Source: Streptantibioticus silvisoli (GTDB lineage Bacteria > Actinomycetota > Actinomycetes > Streptomycetales > Streptomycetaceae). Taken from it: a DNA stretch of 64,000 bases. Below are positions 43,620-52,565 of this stretch, piece after piece (the first letter of the stretch is position 1; each line of letters begins with the position of its first letter). The translations under genes and the position numbers were made by a program. The notes below the pieces were generated by a model that saw only the letters and a list, made by a program, of their open reading frames with translations, did not search any database and was not told where the DNA came from. The stretch is from NCBI RefSeq assembly GCF_027947535.2, contig NZ_JAAGKO020000016.1, forward strand, positions 1 through 64,000. The letters run 5' to 3'.

Positions 43620-44912
43620 GTGATCCGGTACGGGCGGCGTTCGCGGCGGGGCGGGGTGCGGCGGGTGGCGATGCTCAGCGTCCACACGTCCCCGTTGCAC
43701 CAGCCGGGCACCGGCGACGCGGGCGGGATGAACGTCTACATCGTCGAGCTGGCCAAACGGCTCGCGCGCACCGGCATCGAGGTGGAGGTCTTCACCCGGG
43801 CCACCACCGGCGACCTGCCCTGCGAGGTCGAACTCGCCCCCGGCGTGCTGGTGCGGCACGTGGACGCCGGGCCGTACGAGGGCCTGTCCAAGGAGGACCT
43901 GCCTGCCCAGCTGTGCGCGTTCACCCACGGGGTCATGCGCGCCGAGGCGTCCCAGCGGCCCGGCCACTACGACCTGGTGCACTCGCACTACTGGCTGTCC
44001 GGCCACGTCGGCTGGCTCGCCGCCGACCGGTGGAACGTTCCGCTGGTACACGCCATGCACACCATGGCCAAGGTCAAGAACGCCGCGCTGGCCCGCGGCG
44101 ACACGCCCGAACCGGCGGCCCGGGTGATCGGCGAGACCCAGATCGTCGGCGCGGCCGACCGCTTGATCGCCAACACCGAGGAAGAGGCCGCGGAGCTGAT
44201 ACGGCACTACGCCGCCGCCCGCGAGAAGGTCGCCGTCGTCCACCCCGGCGTCAACCTCGACCGCTTCCGCCCCACCGACGGGCGGGACGCGGCGCGCGCC
44301 CGGCTCGGCCTGCCCCGGGACGCGGTCATACCGCTGTTCGTCGGGCGCATACAGCCGCTGAAGGCGCCGGACATCCTGCTGCGCGCGGTCGCCGTGCTGC
44401 TGACCCGCGATCCGTCCCTGCGCGACCGGCTCGTGGTGCCGGTGGTCGGCGGGCCCAGCGGCACCGGGCTGGCCAGGCCGGACCGGCTGCACAAGCTCGC
44501 CGCACGGCTGGGCGTCGCCGACGTGGTGCGGTTCCAGCCGCCGGTCGGCCAGGAAGGGCTGGCCGACTGGTACCGGGCGGCCAGTGTGCTCGTCATGCCG
44601 TCGTACAGCGAGTCCTTCGGTCTGGTCGCCATGGAGGCGCAGGCCTGCGGCACGCCGGTGGTCGCCGCCGCGGTCGGCGGACTCCCGGTGGCGGTACGCG
44701 ACGGCGGGACCGGGTTCCTGGTCGACGGACACGACCCGGCCCGCTACGCCGACGTACTGCGCCGCTTCGTCGACCGCCCCGGTCTCACCGACGAGCTGGG
44801 CGCCGCCGCGGTCCGCCACGCGCAGTCGTTCGGCTGGGAGGCGTCCGCCCAGGCCACCGCCGAGGTCTACGACGCGGCGGTCCGCCGGCACCGGTTCGCG
44901 GCGAGCGCGTAA
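43620..44912 (+). CDS. mshA: D-inositol-3-phosphate glycosyltransferase MshA
   Basis: 430-residue GT-B (GT4) enzyme that transfers GlcNAc from UDP-GlcNAc to inositol-1-phosphate, the first committed step of mycothiol synthesis. N-terminal [38 protein letters not shown], and the donor-site E-x7-E region [21 protein letters not shown] are characteristic. The GTG at 43620 follows GGAGGAG. Length normal. Confidence 0.95.
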   Translation: MIRYGRRSRRGGVRRVAMLSVHTSPLHQPGTGDAGGMNVYIVELAKRLARTGIEVEVFTRATTGDLPCEVELAPGVLVRHVDAGPYEGLSKEDLPAQLCAFTHGVMRAEASQRPGHYDLVHSHYWLSGHVGWLAADRWNVPLVHAMHTMAKVKNAALARGDTPEPAARVIGETQIVGAADRLIANTEEEAAELIRHYAAAREKVAVVHPGVNLDRFRPTDGRDAARARLGLPRDAVIPLFVGRIQPLKAPDILLRAVAVLLTRDPSLRDRLVVPVVGGPSGTGLARPDRLHKLAARLGVADVVRFQPPVGQEGLADWYRAASVLVMPSYSESFGLVAMEAQACGTPVVAAAVGGLPVAVRDGGTGFLVDGHDPARYADVLRRFVDRPGLTDELGAAAVRHAQSFGWEASAQATAEVYDAAVRRHRFAASA

Positions 44913-45167
44913 GGGGGCGGCTGCGCGGGGCTTGTGGGGGCGGGGGTGGCGTACGGGGGCGTGGCTGACGTACACGGCCGGTTCGCGTAGGCGTGGCTGG
45001 CGTCCGGAGGCGGCTCGGCGGGGGTGTGGGGTTGACGTCCGGAGGCGTGGCTGACGTGTACGGCGGGTTGCCGGAGGCGTGGTCGGCGTACGGAGGGGTG
45101 GTCGGCGTGTGCGTGTCCGGGGCGGTGGCCGTGATCATCCGCGCCGGTGCGGCATACCATCGGCGGC
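44913..45167. repeat. Imperfect repeats between mshA and ybjN-like gene
   Basis: GTGGCTGACGTACACGGC at 44961 and GTGGCTGACGTGTACGGC at 45047, plus GGCGTCCGGAGGCGG words between, fill the gap. No gene is seen. The right end holds a TACCAT -10 just before the next gene. Confidence 0.65.
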
Positions 45168-45674
45168 ATGGTTGAGGCTGAGCGCGAGGCGTGCCGGACG
45201 GTGGAGCAGGCGCTGACGGAGGCGGAGCTGACCTGGGAGCATCCCGAGGGGCATCCGCAGACGTACGTCGTGAGCCTGCCGGGAACCAGGAAGCTGTCGA
45301 CGACGTGTTCGCTCGCCGTCGGCCGGCACACGTTGTCCGTCAACGCGTTCGTCGTACGGCACCCGGACGAGAACCACGAGGCGTTCTACCGCTGGCTGCT
45401 GGAGCGCAACACCCGTATGTACGGGGTGAGTTACGCGATCGACTCGCTCGGGGACGTCTACCTCGCCGGGCGCCTGCCGCTGGCCGCCGTCGCCGCGGAC
45501 GAGGTGGACCGGCTGCTGGGCGCCGTCGTGGAGAACGCCGACGGAAGCTTCAACACGTTGCTGGAACTGGGGTTCGCCTCCGCGATCCGCCGCGAGTACG
45601 ACTGGCGTACCTCCCGGGGGGAGTCCACCCGCAACCTCGACGCGTTCGCGCACCTGCTGAGCAAGCCGGAATGA
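45168..45674 (+). CDS. YbjN-domain protein
   Basis: 168-residue protein of the YbjN / type III secretion chaperone-like fold, widespread in actinobacteria and of unknown role. Recognisable core: YVVSLPGTRKLSTTCSLAVGRHTLSVNAFVVRHPDENHEAFYRWLLERNTRMYGVSYAIDSLGDVYL. The ATG at 45168 is close behind TACCAT, so the mRNA is short-leadered. It precedes gpmA, as in S. coelicolor (from memory). Confidence 0.85.
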   Translation: MVEAEREACRTVEQALTEAELTWEHPEGHPQTYVVSLPGTRKLSTTCSLAVGRHTLSVNAFVVRHPDENHEAFYRWLLERNTRMYGVSYAIDSLGDVYLAGRLPLAAVAADEVDRLLGAVVENADGSFNTLLELGFASAIRREYDWRTSRGESTRNLDAFAHLLSKPE

Positions 45675-45805
45675 ACGCCGCGACGGCCCGTTGAGCCGGT
45701 CGGTGGGCCCGGTGGCGCGCTGGCGGTCCGGTGCCGGTCCGGTGCCGAGGACGGCTTCCGGGACGGCCTCCGGGCGCGGCGGGGCCGTCGATTAGGCTCA
45801 CGTCC

Positions 45806-46564
45806 ATGGCTGCTGCTCCGTACAAGTTGATCCTGCTCCGCCACGGCGAGAGTGAGTGGAACGCGAAGAACCTGTTCACCGGCTGGGTGGACGTCGACCT
45901 CAACGGCAAGGGCGAGAAGGAGGCGACGCGCGGCGGTGAGCTGTTGAAGGAGGCCGGGCTGCTGCCCGACGTCCTGCACACCTCCGTCCTCAAGCGCGCC
46001 ATCCGCACCGCGCAGATCGCGCTGTCCGTCGCGGACCGGCACTGGATTCCGGTGAGCCGCTCCTGGCGGCTGAACGAGCGCCACTACGGCGCGCTCCAGG
46101 GCAAGGACAAGGCGCAGACGCTGGCCGAGTTCGGCGAGGAGCAGTTCATGCTGTGGCGCCGCTCGTTCGACACCCCGCCGCCCCCGCTGGAGGACGGCAC
46201 CGAGTTCTCGCAGAGCGACGACGCCCGCTACGCCACCATCCCCAGCGAGCTGCTCCCGCGCACCGAGTGCCTCAAGGACGTCGTCGAGCGCATGCTGCCG
46301 TACTGGTACGACGCCATCGTCCCCGACCTGCTGACCGGCCGCACCGTCATGGTCACCGCGCACGGAAACTCGCTGCGCGCCCTCGTCAAGCACCTGGACG
46401 GCGTCTCCGACGCCGACATCGCCGGCCTCAACATCCCCACCGGCATCCCCCTCTCCTACGAACTCGACGCCGACTTCCGCCCCCTCAACCCCGGCGGCAC
46501 CTACCTCGACCCCTCCGCGGCCGACGCCGCGATCGAGGCGGTCAAGAACCAGGGCAAGAAGTAG
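45806..46564 (+). CDS. gpmA: 2,3-bisphosphoglycerate-dependent phosphoglycerate mutase
   Basis: 252-residue dPGM of glycolysis/gluconeogenesis. [12 protein letters not shown] carries the phospho-His, ERHYGALQG and the second His in [12 protein letters not shown] are intact, and the length is that of the full mutase. TAGGCT lies 7 bases before the ATG region, so it has its own promoter. Confidence 0.95.
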   Translation: MAAAPYKLILLRHGESEWNAKNLFTGWVDVDLNGKGEKEATRGGELLKEAGLLPDVLHTSVLKRAIRTAQIALSVADRHWIPVSRSWRLNERHYGALQGKDKAQTLAEFGEEQFMLWRRSFDTPPPPLEDGTEFSQSDDARYATIPSELLPRTECLKDVVERMLPYWYDAIVPDLLTGRTVMVTAHGNSLRALVKHLDGVSDADIAGLNIPTGIPLSYELDADFRPLNPGGTYLDPSAADAAIEAVKNQGKK

Positions 46565-46579
46565 CCCACCGCACGCGAC

Positions 46580-46620
46580 CATGCCCCCTGCCCGCGCGGA
46601 TGGCGTGGGGAGGGGGCATG
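46580..46620 (+). terminator. gpmA terminator
   Basis: CATGCCCCCT (46580-46589) pairs with AGGGGGCATG (46611-46620), starting 16 bases after the gpmA stop and followed by TTGCTG. Confidence 0.75.
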
Positions 46621-46739
46621 TTGCTGTGCGGGGCGCCGTGCTGAGGGCGTCGGACCTTGAGGTGTCGCGACGTCACGCCCGCCGGCGCGGTGAGGTGCGC
46701 CGGAGAGGACGGGCCACCCCGCCGAGACGGCCGTGCCGG

Positions 46740-47048
46740 CTAGCAGACGATGAAGATGCTCTGCCAGCCGACCGAGGTGCGCTGCTCGGCGTTCCGGTCG
46801 GGCGCGAGGGTGAAGTTGGCGACGCCCTGGGCGTCGCGCTGGTTGTACATGCGTCCGGACTGGCCGTCGCTGTACCACTTGTACGAGCCGTGGTACGGGA
46901 GGTTGGAGGTCCCGCAGGCGCTGATGACCGCGCTGCGGCCCGAGAAGCCCTCGCCCTCGTAGACGACGAGCTGTGAAGCTGCGGCACTGCCCGCGGCGGC
47001 GACGACCGACATGGCCGCGGCGGCCAGGACCAGGGAAACTCTCTTCAC
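46740..47048 (-). CDS. Small secreted crystallin/I36-inhibitor-like protein
   Basis: 102 residues with a Sec signal peptide (VKRVSLVLAAAAMSVVAAAGSAAAS) and a mature domain of about 77 residues: LVVYEGEGFSGRSAVISACGTSNLPYHGSYKWYSDGQSGRMYNQ. The YE..F.G......C motif is that of the beta/gamma-crystallin-like fold shared by Streptomyces metalloprotease inhibitor (I36) and killer-toxin-like proteins; the two cysteines (ISAC and the last residue) can pair. A protease inhibitor or an extracellular binding protein is likely. The GTG at 47048 has GGGAG upstream. Confidence 0.82.
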   Translation of the reverse strand: MKRVSLVLAAAAMSVVAAAGSAAASQLVVYEGEGFSGRSAVISACGTSNLPYHGSYKWYSDGQSGRMYNQRDAQGVANFTLAPDRNAEQRTSVGWQSIFIVC

Positions 47049-47451
47049 GACGTGGCTCCCGAACGTTGCCCGACAGGGATGCACACACTGTAATCACGCG
47101 AATGCTCACAGTGCACGCTCCCACGCGTGCCGCCGCCCGGCGTTCCAGCGGTTACGTGAGCGCTCCGGTCGGCACATCCCTGCCCGGTGAAGCGCTCGCT
47201 CGCCCGCCGGCACCAACGCCCGCGCAGACGCCGCGCGTTCGACCGCACCGCCGAGGCCGTCCGCCGACCGACGTCAGCCAGCAGGCCGGAGGGCTCCTCG
47301 GCCGGCGCAACGCAGGCCGTCCGACGGGGGTTGGCCTGGTGGTCGGGGCAGGAAGAAAACCCGTCGCGCGACACACGCCTGCCCCCGTTCCGCATGCGTG
47401 GCGCGCGGGACGGGGGCAGGTGGTTGCTGCGGACCTACGAGGGCCCGGCCG
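47049..47451. other. Gap upstream of the secreted protein
   Basis: About 400 bp with no supported gene. The right-hand part ends at the Cys-rich gene stop; the left 60 bp, relatively AT-rich around 47085-47105, should contain the promoter of the secreted protein. Confidence 0.4.
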
Positions 47452-47619
47452 TCAGCAGCTGCCGCCGCACTGGCAGGCGCCGCCCGACTGGCAGCCGCAG
47501 CCGCAGTCCGCACCGCAGCCGCAGGCGCCGAGCAGCGGAAGCGGGGCGCGCGGCGAAAGCGGGGCGTGCTCGGCGGACGGCCGCTCGCGGCGGGCCGGCG
47601 TCATGGGGGAGTCCGTCAT
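47452..47619 (-). CDS. 55-residue cysteine-rich protein, metallothionein-like
   Basis: The C-terminal 25 residues hold eight cysteines in CGCGADCGCGCQSGGACQCGGSC, spaced mostly as C-x-C and C-x3-C, as in metal-thiolate cluster proteins. The first 28 residues are polar and disordered. AGGAGG lies five bases before the ATG at 47619, strong support for translation. It is not a known bacterial SmtA; I infer Cu(I) or Zn(II) binding from the cysteine pattern alone. No regulator is adjacent. Confidence 0.75.
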   Translation of the reverse strand: MTDSPMTPARRERPSAEHAPLSPRAPLPLLGACGCGADCGCGCQSGGACQCGGSC

Positions 47620-47874
47620 CGTGTCCTCCTGGACCGGAGCCGTACCGGATGGATCGACGCAGTGCCTCACCAGTGAAACGCCGCCCGGTGCGGCACGGCA
47701 AGGGCGCATCGGCGCACTCCCGCATCACCCGCGCCGCCTCGTCGAACCGGCGCGTTCCCCCGTCACCGCCCGCCCCCGAAACGCGCCCCCGCCCACGACA
47801 CGCGCCCCCACGACACGCCCATCCGTGCCCCGCGTTCGCCCGCGGCAGGCTCGCCGTGGCATGCGTTTACCCGC

Positions 47875-47922
47875 GACCGCGACCGCGACCGCGACCGCGA
47901 CTGCGACCGTGACCGCGACCGC
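47875..47922. repeat. Eight-unit hexanucleotide repeat
   Basis: GACCGC is repeated eight times in tandem with two single-base variants (GACTGC at 47899, GACCGT at 47905). It lies between the Cys-rich gene and phoU; further right, CCCGTCAGGCAC-type repeats fill 47950-48010. Confidence 0.9.
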
Positions 47923-48012
47923 GCTCGCCGCGCCCCGGCCCCCGCCATCCGGCTCCCCCCGCCGTCAGGCACCCCGTCAGGCACCCCCGTCAAACACCCC
48001 CCGTCAAAGACG

Positions 48013-48735
48013 TCAGGCGTCCCCGTCCGTCTCCCCGCCCGACCCCCCGATCGTCCCGGCGATCGGTCCCGGCAGGGACGCCGTGCCGCGTTCGTCGGCG
48101 TGTTCGCCCGTCACGAGGTAGACGACGCGCTTGGCGACGGAGACCGCGTGGTCCGCGAAGCGTTCGTAGTACCGGCCGCAGAGGGTGACGTCGACCGCGG
48201 TCTCGATGCCGTGCTTCCAGCGGTCGTCCAGCAGGCGCTGGAAGAGCGTGCGGTGCAGTTCGTCCATGCGGTCGTCGTCGGCCTCCAGCTGGAGCGCGGC
48301 CTCGACGTCCTTGGAGATGATCACCTCGGCCGCCTTCGACATCAGGCGCTGCGCGAGCTGGCCCATCTCCAGCACGGTGCTGTGCAGGTCGGCCGGCACC
48401 GCCGACTGCGGGAAGCGCAGCCGGGCGAGCTTGGCGACGTGCCGGGCCAGGTCGCCGGAGCGTTCCAGGTCGGCGCTCATCCGCAGGCCGGTGACCACGA
48501 TCCGCAGGTCGGTGGCGACCGGCTGCTGGCGGGCCAGCAGGTCGATGGAACGGTTTTCCAGGTCGCGCTGGATCGCGTCCACCCGCTCGTCGGCGGCGAT
48601 GACGCTCTCGGCGATCTTCAGGTCCGCGTCCAGCAGGGCGGTGGTGGCCCGCCCGATCGCCGAACCGACCAGCCGTGCCATCTCGACCAGGCCGTCCCCG
48701 ATCGAGTCCAGCTCCTCGTGGTAGGCGTCGCGCAT
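48013..48735 (-). CDS. phoU: Phosphate signalling protein PhoU
   Basis: 240-residue PhoU with the duplicated three-helix bundle; the two metal-binding E/D-x3-D repeats appear as DLERSGDLARHVAKLARL and RYYERFADHAVSVAKRVVYLVTG. PhoU relays the state of the Pst importer to PhoR and dampens signalling when phosphate is ample. Transcribed divergently from phoR-phoP over a gap with a PHO box. The last 20 residues are a Gly/Asp tail. Confidence 0.94.
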   Translation of the reverse strand: MRDAYHEELDSIGDGLVEMARLVGSAIGRATTALLDADLKIAESVIAADERVDAIQRDLENRSIDLLARQQPVATDLRIVVTGLRMSADLERSGDLARHVAKLARLRFPQSAVPADLHSTVLEMGQLAQRLMSKAAEVIISKDVEAALQLEADDDRMDELHRTLFQRLLDDRWKHGIETAVDVTLCGRYYERFADHAVSVAKRVVYLVTGEHADERGTASLPGPIAGTIGGSGGETDGDA

Positions 48736-49032
48736 CCTCTTCCCTCTCCCGGCTTTCGTCCCATTGGTGGACGGCGGAACGAGGTCCGTGACCGGTGGTC
48801 CGTGGCCCGCATCCGTCATCCGTCATCGGTGGTGGTGGTCGTCGTTGGCGTCATGGCGGCATGACGCCGGTCCGGCGGCGGGCAACGGTCCCGGCGGGAC
48901 GCAAGACGCCCTTCACCTGCCGTTACGACGGCGGAAACCGTTCCGTCGCCCGCCTGCGGGGCGGTGCGTGCGCAGCCGTGTCCCGCCACGTTCCACCCTG
49001 CGGTGCCCAGCGGTCCGGTGCCGGTCATCCGG

Positions 49033-49061
49033 AGTGAACCGCACGCGACACCGTGGTGAAC
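49033..49061. promoter_or_regulatory. PHO box between phoU and phoR
   Basis: On the minus strand GTTCACC (49061-49055) and GTTCACT (49039-49033) are 22 bp apart, two 11-bp steps with a degenerate unit between. The site is about 75-100 bp before phoR and 300 bp from phoU, in keeping with PhoP autoregulation known in Streptomyces. Confidence 0.7.
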
Positions 49062-49134
49062 TCTTGGCGACGAGTGTCCGGGAGCACGTCGGCAGCACTG
49101 TGGGCCCGGCGGTCGACCCGCTTAGCCTGTCGGC

Positions 49135-50811
49135 ATGGACCTGAACGCCGCTGTGGCCGCAGTCAGCGCGATAGCCGGTGCGTGCACCGGTGGCGTCGCG
49201 ATGCTCGCGTTCCGCTGGAGCGAACGGGAGCAGACCCGGGAGACCGGCACCGCCGCAGGTCACGACAGTGCGCTGCCGCCCGGCGTGGACACCGTGCTGT
49301 CGGTGCTGCGCTCGTCGGCCGTCGTGCTGGACGAGGCCGACCGCGTGGTCAAGGCCAGCTCGGCCGCGTACGCGCTCGGGCTGGTGCGCGGCGGCCGGCT
49401 CGCGGTGGAGCAGATGCTCCAGATGGCCCGGGAGACCCGGCGCGACGGCGAGATACGGCAGGGCGAGCTGGACCTGCCGACCCGCAGCGGGCGCGGCGAA
49501 CCGCTCGCGGTCTCCGCCCGGGTCGCGCCGCTCGGCTCCCGCCTGGTGCTGCTGCTGGTGGAGGACCTCACCGAGGCCCGCCGCATCGAAGCGGTGCGCC
49601 GGGACTTCGTCGCCAACGTCAGCCACGAGCTGAAGACCCCGGTCGGCGCGCTGTCGCTGCTGTCGGAGGCGGTGATGGACGCCAGCGACGATCCGGAGGC
49701 GGTCATCCGGTTCGCCGGCCGCATGCAGCACGAGGCGACCCGGCTGACCAGCCTGGTCCAGGAGATCATCGACCTGTCCCGGGTGCAGAACGACGACCCG
49801 CTGGTGGACGCCGAGGCGGTCGACGTCGACGACCTGATCGCCGAGGCGGTCGACCGCTGCCGCCATCCGGCCAACTCCAAGCACATCAGCATCGTGGTGC
49901 CGGAGTGCCCCGGACTGTTCGTCTGGGGACACCGCGGCCAGCTCGCCGCGGCGCTCGGCAACCTGGTGGAGAACGCCGTCAACTACAGTCCCGCCCACAC
50001 CCGGGTCGGGCTGGCCGGCCGCCGGGTCCGCGAGGCGGGCGGCGATCTCGTCGAGATCTCCGTCACGGACCAGGGCACCGGCATCTCCCAGACCGACCGG
50101 GAACGGATCTTCGAACGCTTCTACCGCGTCGACCCGGCCCGCTCCCGCGCCACCGGCGGCACCGGCCTGGGCCTGTCCATCGTCAAGCACGTGGCCGCCT
50201 CCCACGGCGGAGAGGTCACCGTCTGGAGCGCGGAGGGCCAGGGCTCCACCTTCACCCTCCGCCTCCCGGAAGCGGCCCGCCGCACCCCGGAGCAGCCCGC
50301 GCCCGGGACCTCCTCCGCCGGTTCGCCGGTCGCTCCGGCCTCCGGTGGTCCGTCGGCGGTTTCGGCCTCCGGCGGTTCGCCGGTCGCTCCGGCCTCCGAC
50401 GGTCCCGCGGTGGATTCCGCCACCGGTGGTTCCACTGTCGCTTCCGCCTCCGGTGCGGTCGCTTCCGCCTCCGGTGGTCCCGCGGTCGCGGGGGGTTCAG
50501 GTCCGGCGGTCGCCACGGCTTCGGGCGACCCGACGTCCACCACGGCCCCTTTCGCCTCGGCCGCCTCGGCCGCCCCCGTAACCACCCCCGCCCCGGCAAC
50601 GGCTCGGGCAACGGCCCCGGCGCCTGCGGTGGCCACCGCCGTCCCCGCCCCCGTAACCGCCTCCACCTCTGCCTCCGCCTCCGCCTCCGCAACGATCCCG
50701 GCGCACGCGTCGCTCGCGGAACCCTCCGCGAACCCGCACGCCGGTCACCAGTCCCCCGACGGCCTCGCCGTCGTTCCCGTGCCACCCCCTGCCCCGGAGG
50801 TCCTCCCGTGA
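49135..50811 (+). CDS. phoR: PhoR/SenX3-type phosphate sensor kinase
   Basis: 558 residues. A single N-terminal membrane helix (LNAAVAAVSAIAGACTGGVAMLAF), a PAS-like domain, then HisKA (FVANVSHELKTPVGAL) and HATPase (NLVENAVNYSP, DQGTGIS, GGTGLGLSIV). The kinase ends near residue 380. The remaining 175 residues are Ala/Ser/Gly/Pro/Thr repeats (SGGPAVA, ASGGSPVAPAS), much longer than the tail of S. coelicolor PhoR as I recall. PhoP starts inside its stop codon (GTGA). Confidence 0.93.
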   Translation: MDLNAAVAAVSAIAGACTGGVAMLAFRWSEREQTRETGTAAGHDSALPPGVDTVLSVLRSSAVVLDEADRVVKASSAAYALGLVRGGRLAVEQMLQMARETRRDGEIRQGELDLPTRSGRGEPLAVSARVAPLGSRLVLLLVEDLTEARRIEAVRRDFVANVSHELKTPVGALSLLSEAVMDASDDPEAVIRFAGRMQHEATRLTSLVQEIIDLSRVQNDDPLVDAEAVDVDDLIAEAVDRCRHPANSKHISIVVPECPGLFVWGHRGQLAAALGNLVENAVNYSPAHTRVGLAGRRVREAGGDLVEISVTDQGTGISQTDRERIFERFYRVDPARSRATGGTGLGLSIVKHVAASHGGEVTVWSAEGQGSTFTLRLPEAARRTPEQPAPGTSSAGSPVAPASGGPSAVSASGGSPVAPASDGPAVDSATGGSTVASASGAVASASGGPAVAGGSGPAVATASGDPTSTTAPFASAASAAPVTTPAPATARATAPAPAVATAVPAPVTASTSASASASATIPAHASLAEPSANPHAGHQSPDGLAVVPVPPPAPEVLP

Positions 50812-51488
50812 CCCGAGTGCTCGTCGTCGAGGACGAGGAATCGTTCAGCGACGCGCTGTCGTACATGCTCCGCAAGGAGGGCTTCGAGGTCGCCGTCGCG
50901 ACCACCGGCCCCGACGGACTGGACGAGTTCGAGCGCAACGGCGCCGACCTGGTGCTGCTCGACCTGATGCTGCCCGGCCTGCCCGGCACCGAGGTGTGCC
51001 GCCAGCTGCGCAACCGTTCCAACGTGCCGGTGATCATGGTCACCGCGAAGGACAGCGAGATCGACAAGGTCGTCGGCCTGGAGATCGGCGCCGACGACTA
51101 CGTGACCAAGCCGTTCTCGTCCCGGGAGCTGGTGGCCCGTATCCGTGCCGTCCTCCGCCGCCAGGGCGAGCCGGAGGAGACCACGACCGCCGCCCTGGAG
51201 GCCGGCCCGGTCCGGATGGACGTCGACCGGCACGTGGTCACCGTCTCCGGCGGCAAGGTCGACCTGCCGCTGAAGGAGTTCGACCTGCTGGAGATGCTGC
51301 TGCGCAACGCGGGCCGCGTCCTGACCCGCATGCAGCTCATCGACCGGGTCTGGGGCGCCGACTACGTGGGCGACACCAAGACGCTCGATGTCCACGTCAA
51401 GCGGCTGCGCGCCAAGATCGAGCCGGACCCGGGCGCCCCGCGCTACCTGGTGACGGTCCGCGGCCTGGGGTACAAGTTCGAGCCCTGA
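50808..51488 (+). CDS. phoP: Phosphate response regulator PhoP/RegX3
   Basis: 226-residue OmpR-family regulator: receiver with DDE-type pocket (VVEDEESF), phospho-Asp in LVLLDLMLPGLPG, Thr/Lys switch (MVTAKD, VTKPFSS), and winged helix DLPLKEFDLLEMLLRNAGRVLTR...VRGLGYKFEP. It binds PHO boxes such as those at pstS and phoU-phoR to activate phosphate-starvation genes and repress secondary metabolism. GTG start coupled to phoR by a 4-bp overlap. Confidence 0.96.
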   Translation: MTRVLVVEDEESFSDALSYMLRKEGFEVAVATTGPDGLDEFERNGADLVLLDLMLPGLPGTEVCRQLRNRSNVPVIMVTAKDSEIDKVVGLEIGADDYVTKPFSSRELVARIRAVLRRQGEPEETTTAALEAGPVRMDVDRHVVTVSGGKVDLPLKEFDLLEMLLRNAGRVLTRMQLIDRVWGADYVGDTKTLDVHVKRLRAKIEPDPGAPRYLVTVRGLGYKFEP

Positions 51489-51543
51489 GCCCGGCCCGGC
51501 GGGGCCACCGCGGACGTTCGTTCACCGTCCGGGTACGGGTGTG

Positions 51544-51567
51544 CGGACGTACGTATACGTACGTCCG
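51544..51567. repeat. 24-bp perfect palindrome downstream of phoP
   Basis: CGGACGTACGTA is followed at once by its exact complement, giving a perfect 24-bp palindrome with no spacer, 56 bp past the phoP stop. It could be a protein-binding site or extrude as a hairpin in RNA. Confidence 0.85.
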
Positions 51568-51592
51568 GGTGCGAATGCGTCGACCCCGCCCG

Positions 51593-51606
51593 TAAGACAT
51601 GTCTTA
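51593..51606. repeat. 14-bp palindrome downstream of phoP
   Basis: TAAGACATGTCTTA is its own complement over 14 bp. It is AT-rich against its surroundings and sits between the 24-bp palindrome and the terminator. Confidence 0.8.
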
Positions 51607-51637
51607 TGACACTCGTACGACATCTCGTAGGACAAGC

Positions 51638-51678
51638 AGACGGCCGGTGCGCGGGAATTCCGCACACCGGCCGTCTGT
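51638..51678. terminator. Bidirectional terminator between phoP and the lipoprotein
   Basis: CAGACGGCCGGTG (51638-51650) pairs perfectly with 51666-51678; an inner GCGG/CCGC extends the stem around an AATT centre. It separates the convergent phoP and lipoprotein genes. Confidence 0.82.
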
Positions 51679-51842
51679 CGCTGCGTTGCCCCGAAGGGAC
51701 GACCTCCGAAAGGGCGACCCCTCGAAGAATGACCTCCGAAGGTGATGATCCTGAGGGATCGGGCCGACGGAGGAATCAGGCCACGGGGATGGCCGGAAGC
51801 CCGGAGCCCGCCAGGGCCCCGGAGCGGCCGGTCACCGCAGGG

Positions 51843-52565
51843 TCAGGCCTTGGGGGATTTCGAGCTGACCGGGAGTTCGGACTGCGCGCCCTTGCCCGGC
51901 TTGGCGCCGGCCTTGCTCGGCTTGGCGGTCACCGTGCCGGGCTTGCCCGCCTTGGCGGTGGTGCTGGCCGACGGGGCACCGGAGACGGCGCCGGCCGGGG
52001 CGCTCGCCGAACCGGACGGCAGGGTCGACGGCAGCGCGGCGGTGGACGGCGTCGCCTCGACGCTCGGGCCGTAGGGCGCGAAGTAGTGCTCGGCCGGTAC
52101 GACGGCGGGGTCGACGGTGACCTGGCCGGTGCTGCTGAAGTCCAGCACCGCCTTCTGAAATCCGCCGACGTCGAGGCCCTGGCTGCCGGACAGCTCGGCG
52201 ACGGGGTTGCCCTTGCCGCCCAGCGCGACGGAGCCGTTCGCCGGGATGGTGATCGGACCGGCCTTGCCGTCCGCACCGGTGAGCTTGGCCTGAGCGGCCG
52301 AGCCCTGGACGGTGATCGACGTCAGCTGTTGGGCGGAGGTGCTGTTGTTGAACACCCGCCCGGTGAAGACGGCCGCTCCCGAGCCCTGCGGCTCGGTGAT
52401 GATGAAGGCGTTCTGGATCTCGATGTCGCCGACCGTGGTCGCGACGGAGTCCGGCTTGACCTCCAGCGACTGCGGGTCCTGGCCGACACCGCATGCGGCT
52501 GCGAGCGGAGCGATCGAAAGGGTGATAACAGCGGCGATGACGCCGCGTCGAAGGCTGCTGCTCAC
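51843..52565 (-). CDS. Secreted lipoprotein with beta-rich domain
   Basis: 240 residues. Lipoprotein signal peptide with lipobox LAAAC (Cys about residue 25), then a beta-sandwich-like domain of about 125 residues (VGDIEIQNAFIITEPQGSGAAVFTGRVFNNSTSAQQLTSI) that recalls PCu(A)C/DUF461 copper chaperones, though the Met/His copper ligands of that family are not evident. The C-terminal 65 residues are an Ala/Ser/Pro/Lys-rich linker. Conserved position beside phoP; function unknown. Confidence 0.8.
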   Translation of the reverse strand: MSSSLRRGVIAAVITLSIAPLAAACGVGQDPQSLEVKPDSVATTVGDIEIQNAFIITEPQGSGAAVFTGRVFNNSTSAQQLTSITVQGSAAQAKLTGADGKAGPITIPANGSVALGGKGNPVAELSGSQGLDVGGFQKAVLDFSSTGQVTVDPAVVPAEHYFAPYGPSVEATPSTAALPSTLPSGSASAPAGAVSGAPSASTTAKAGKPGTVTAKPSKAGAKPGKGAQSELPVSSKSPKA

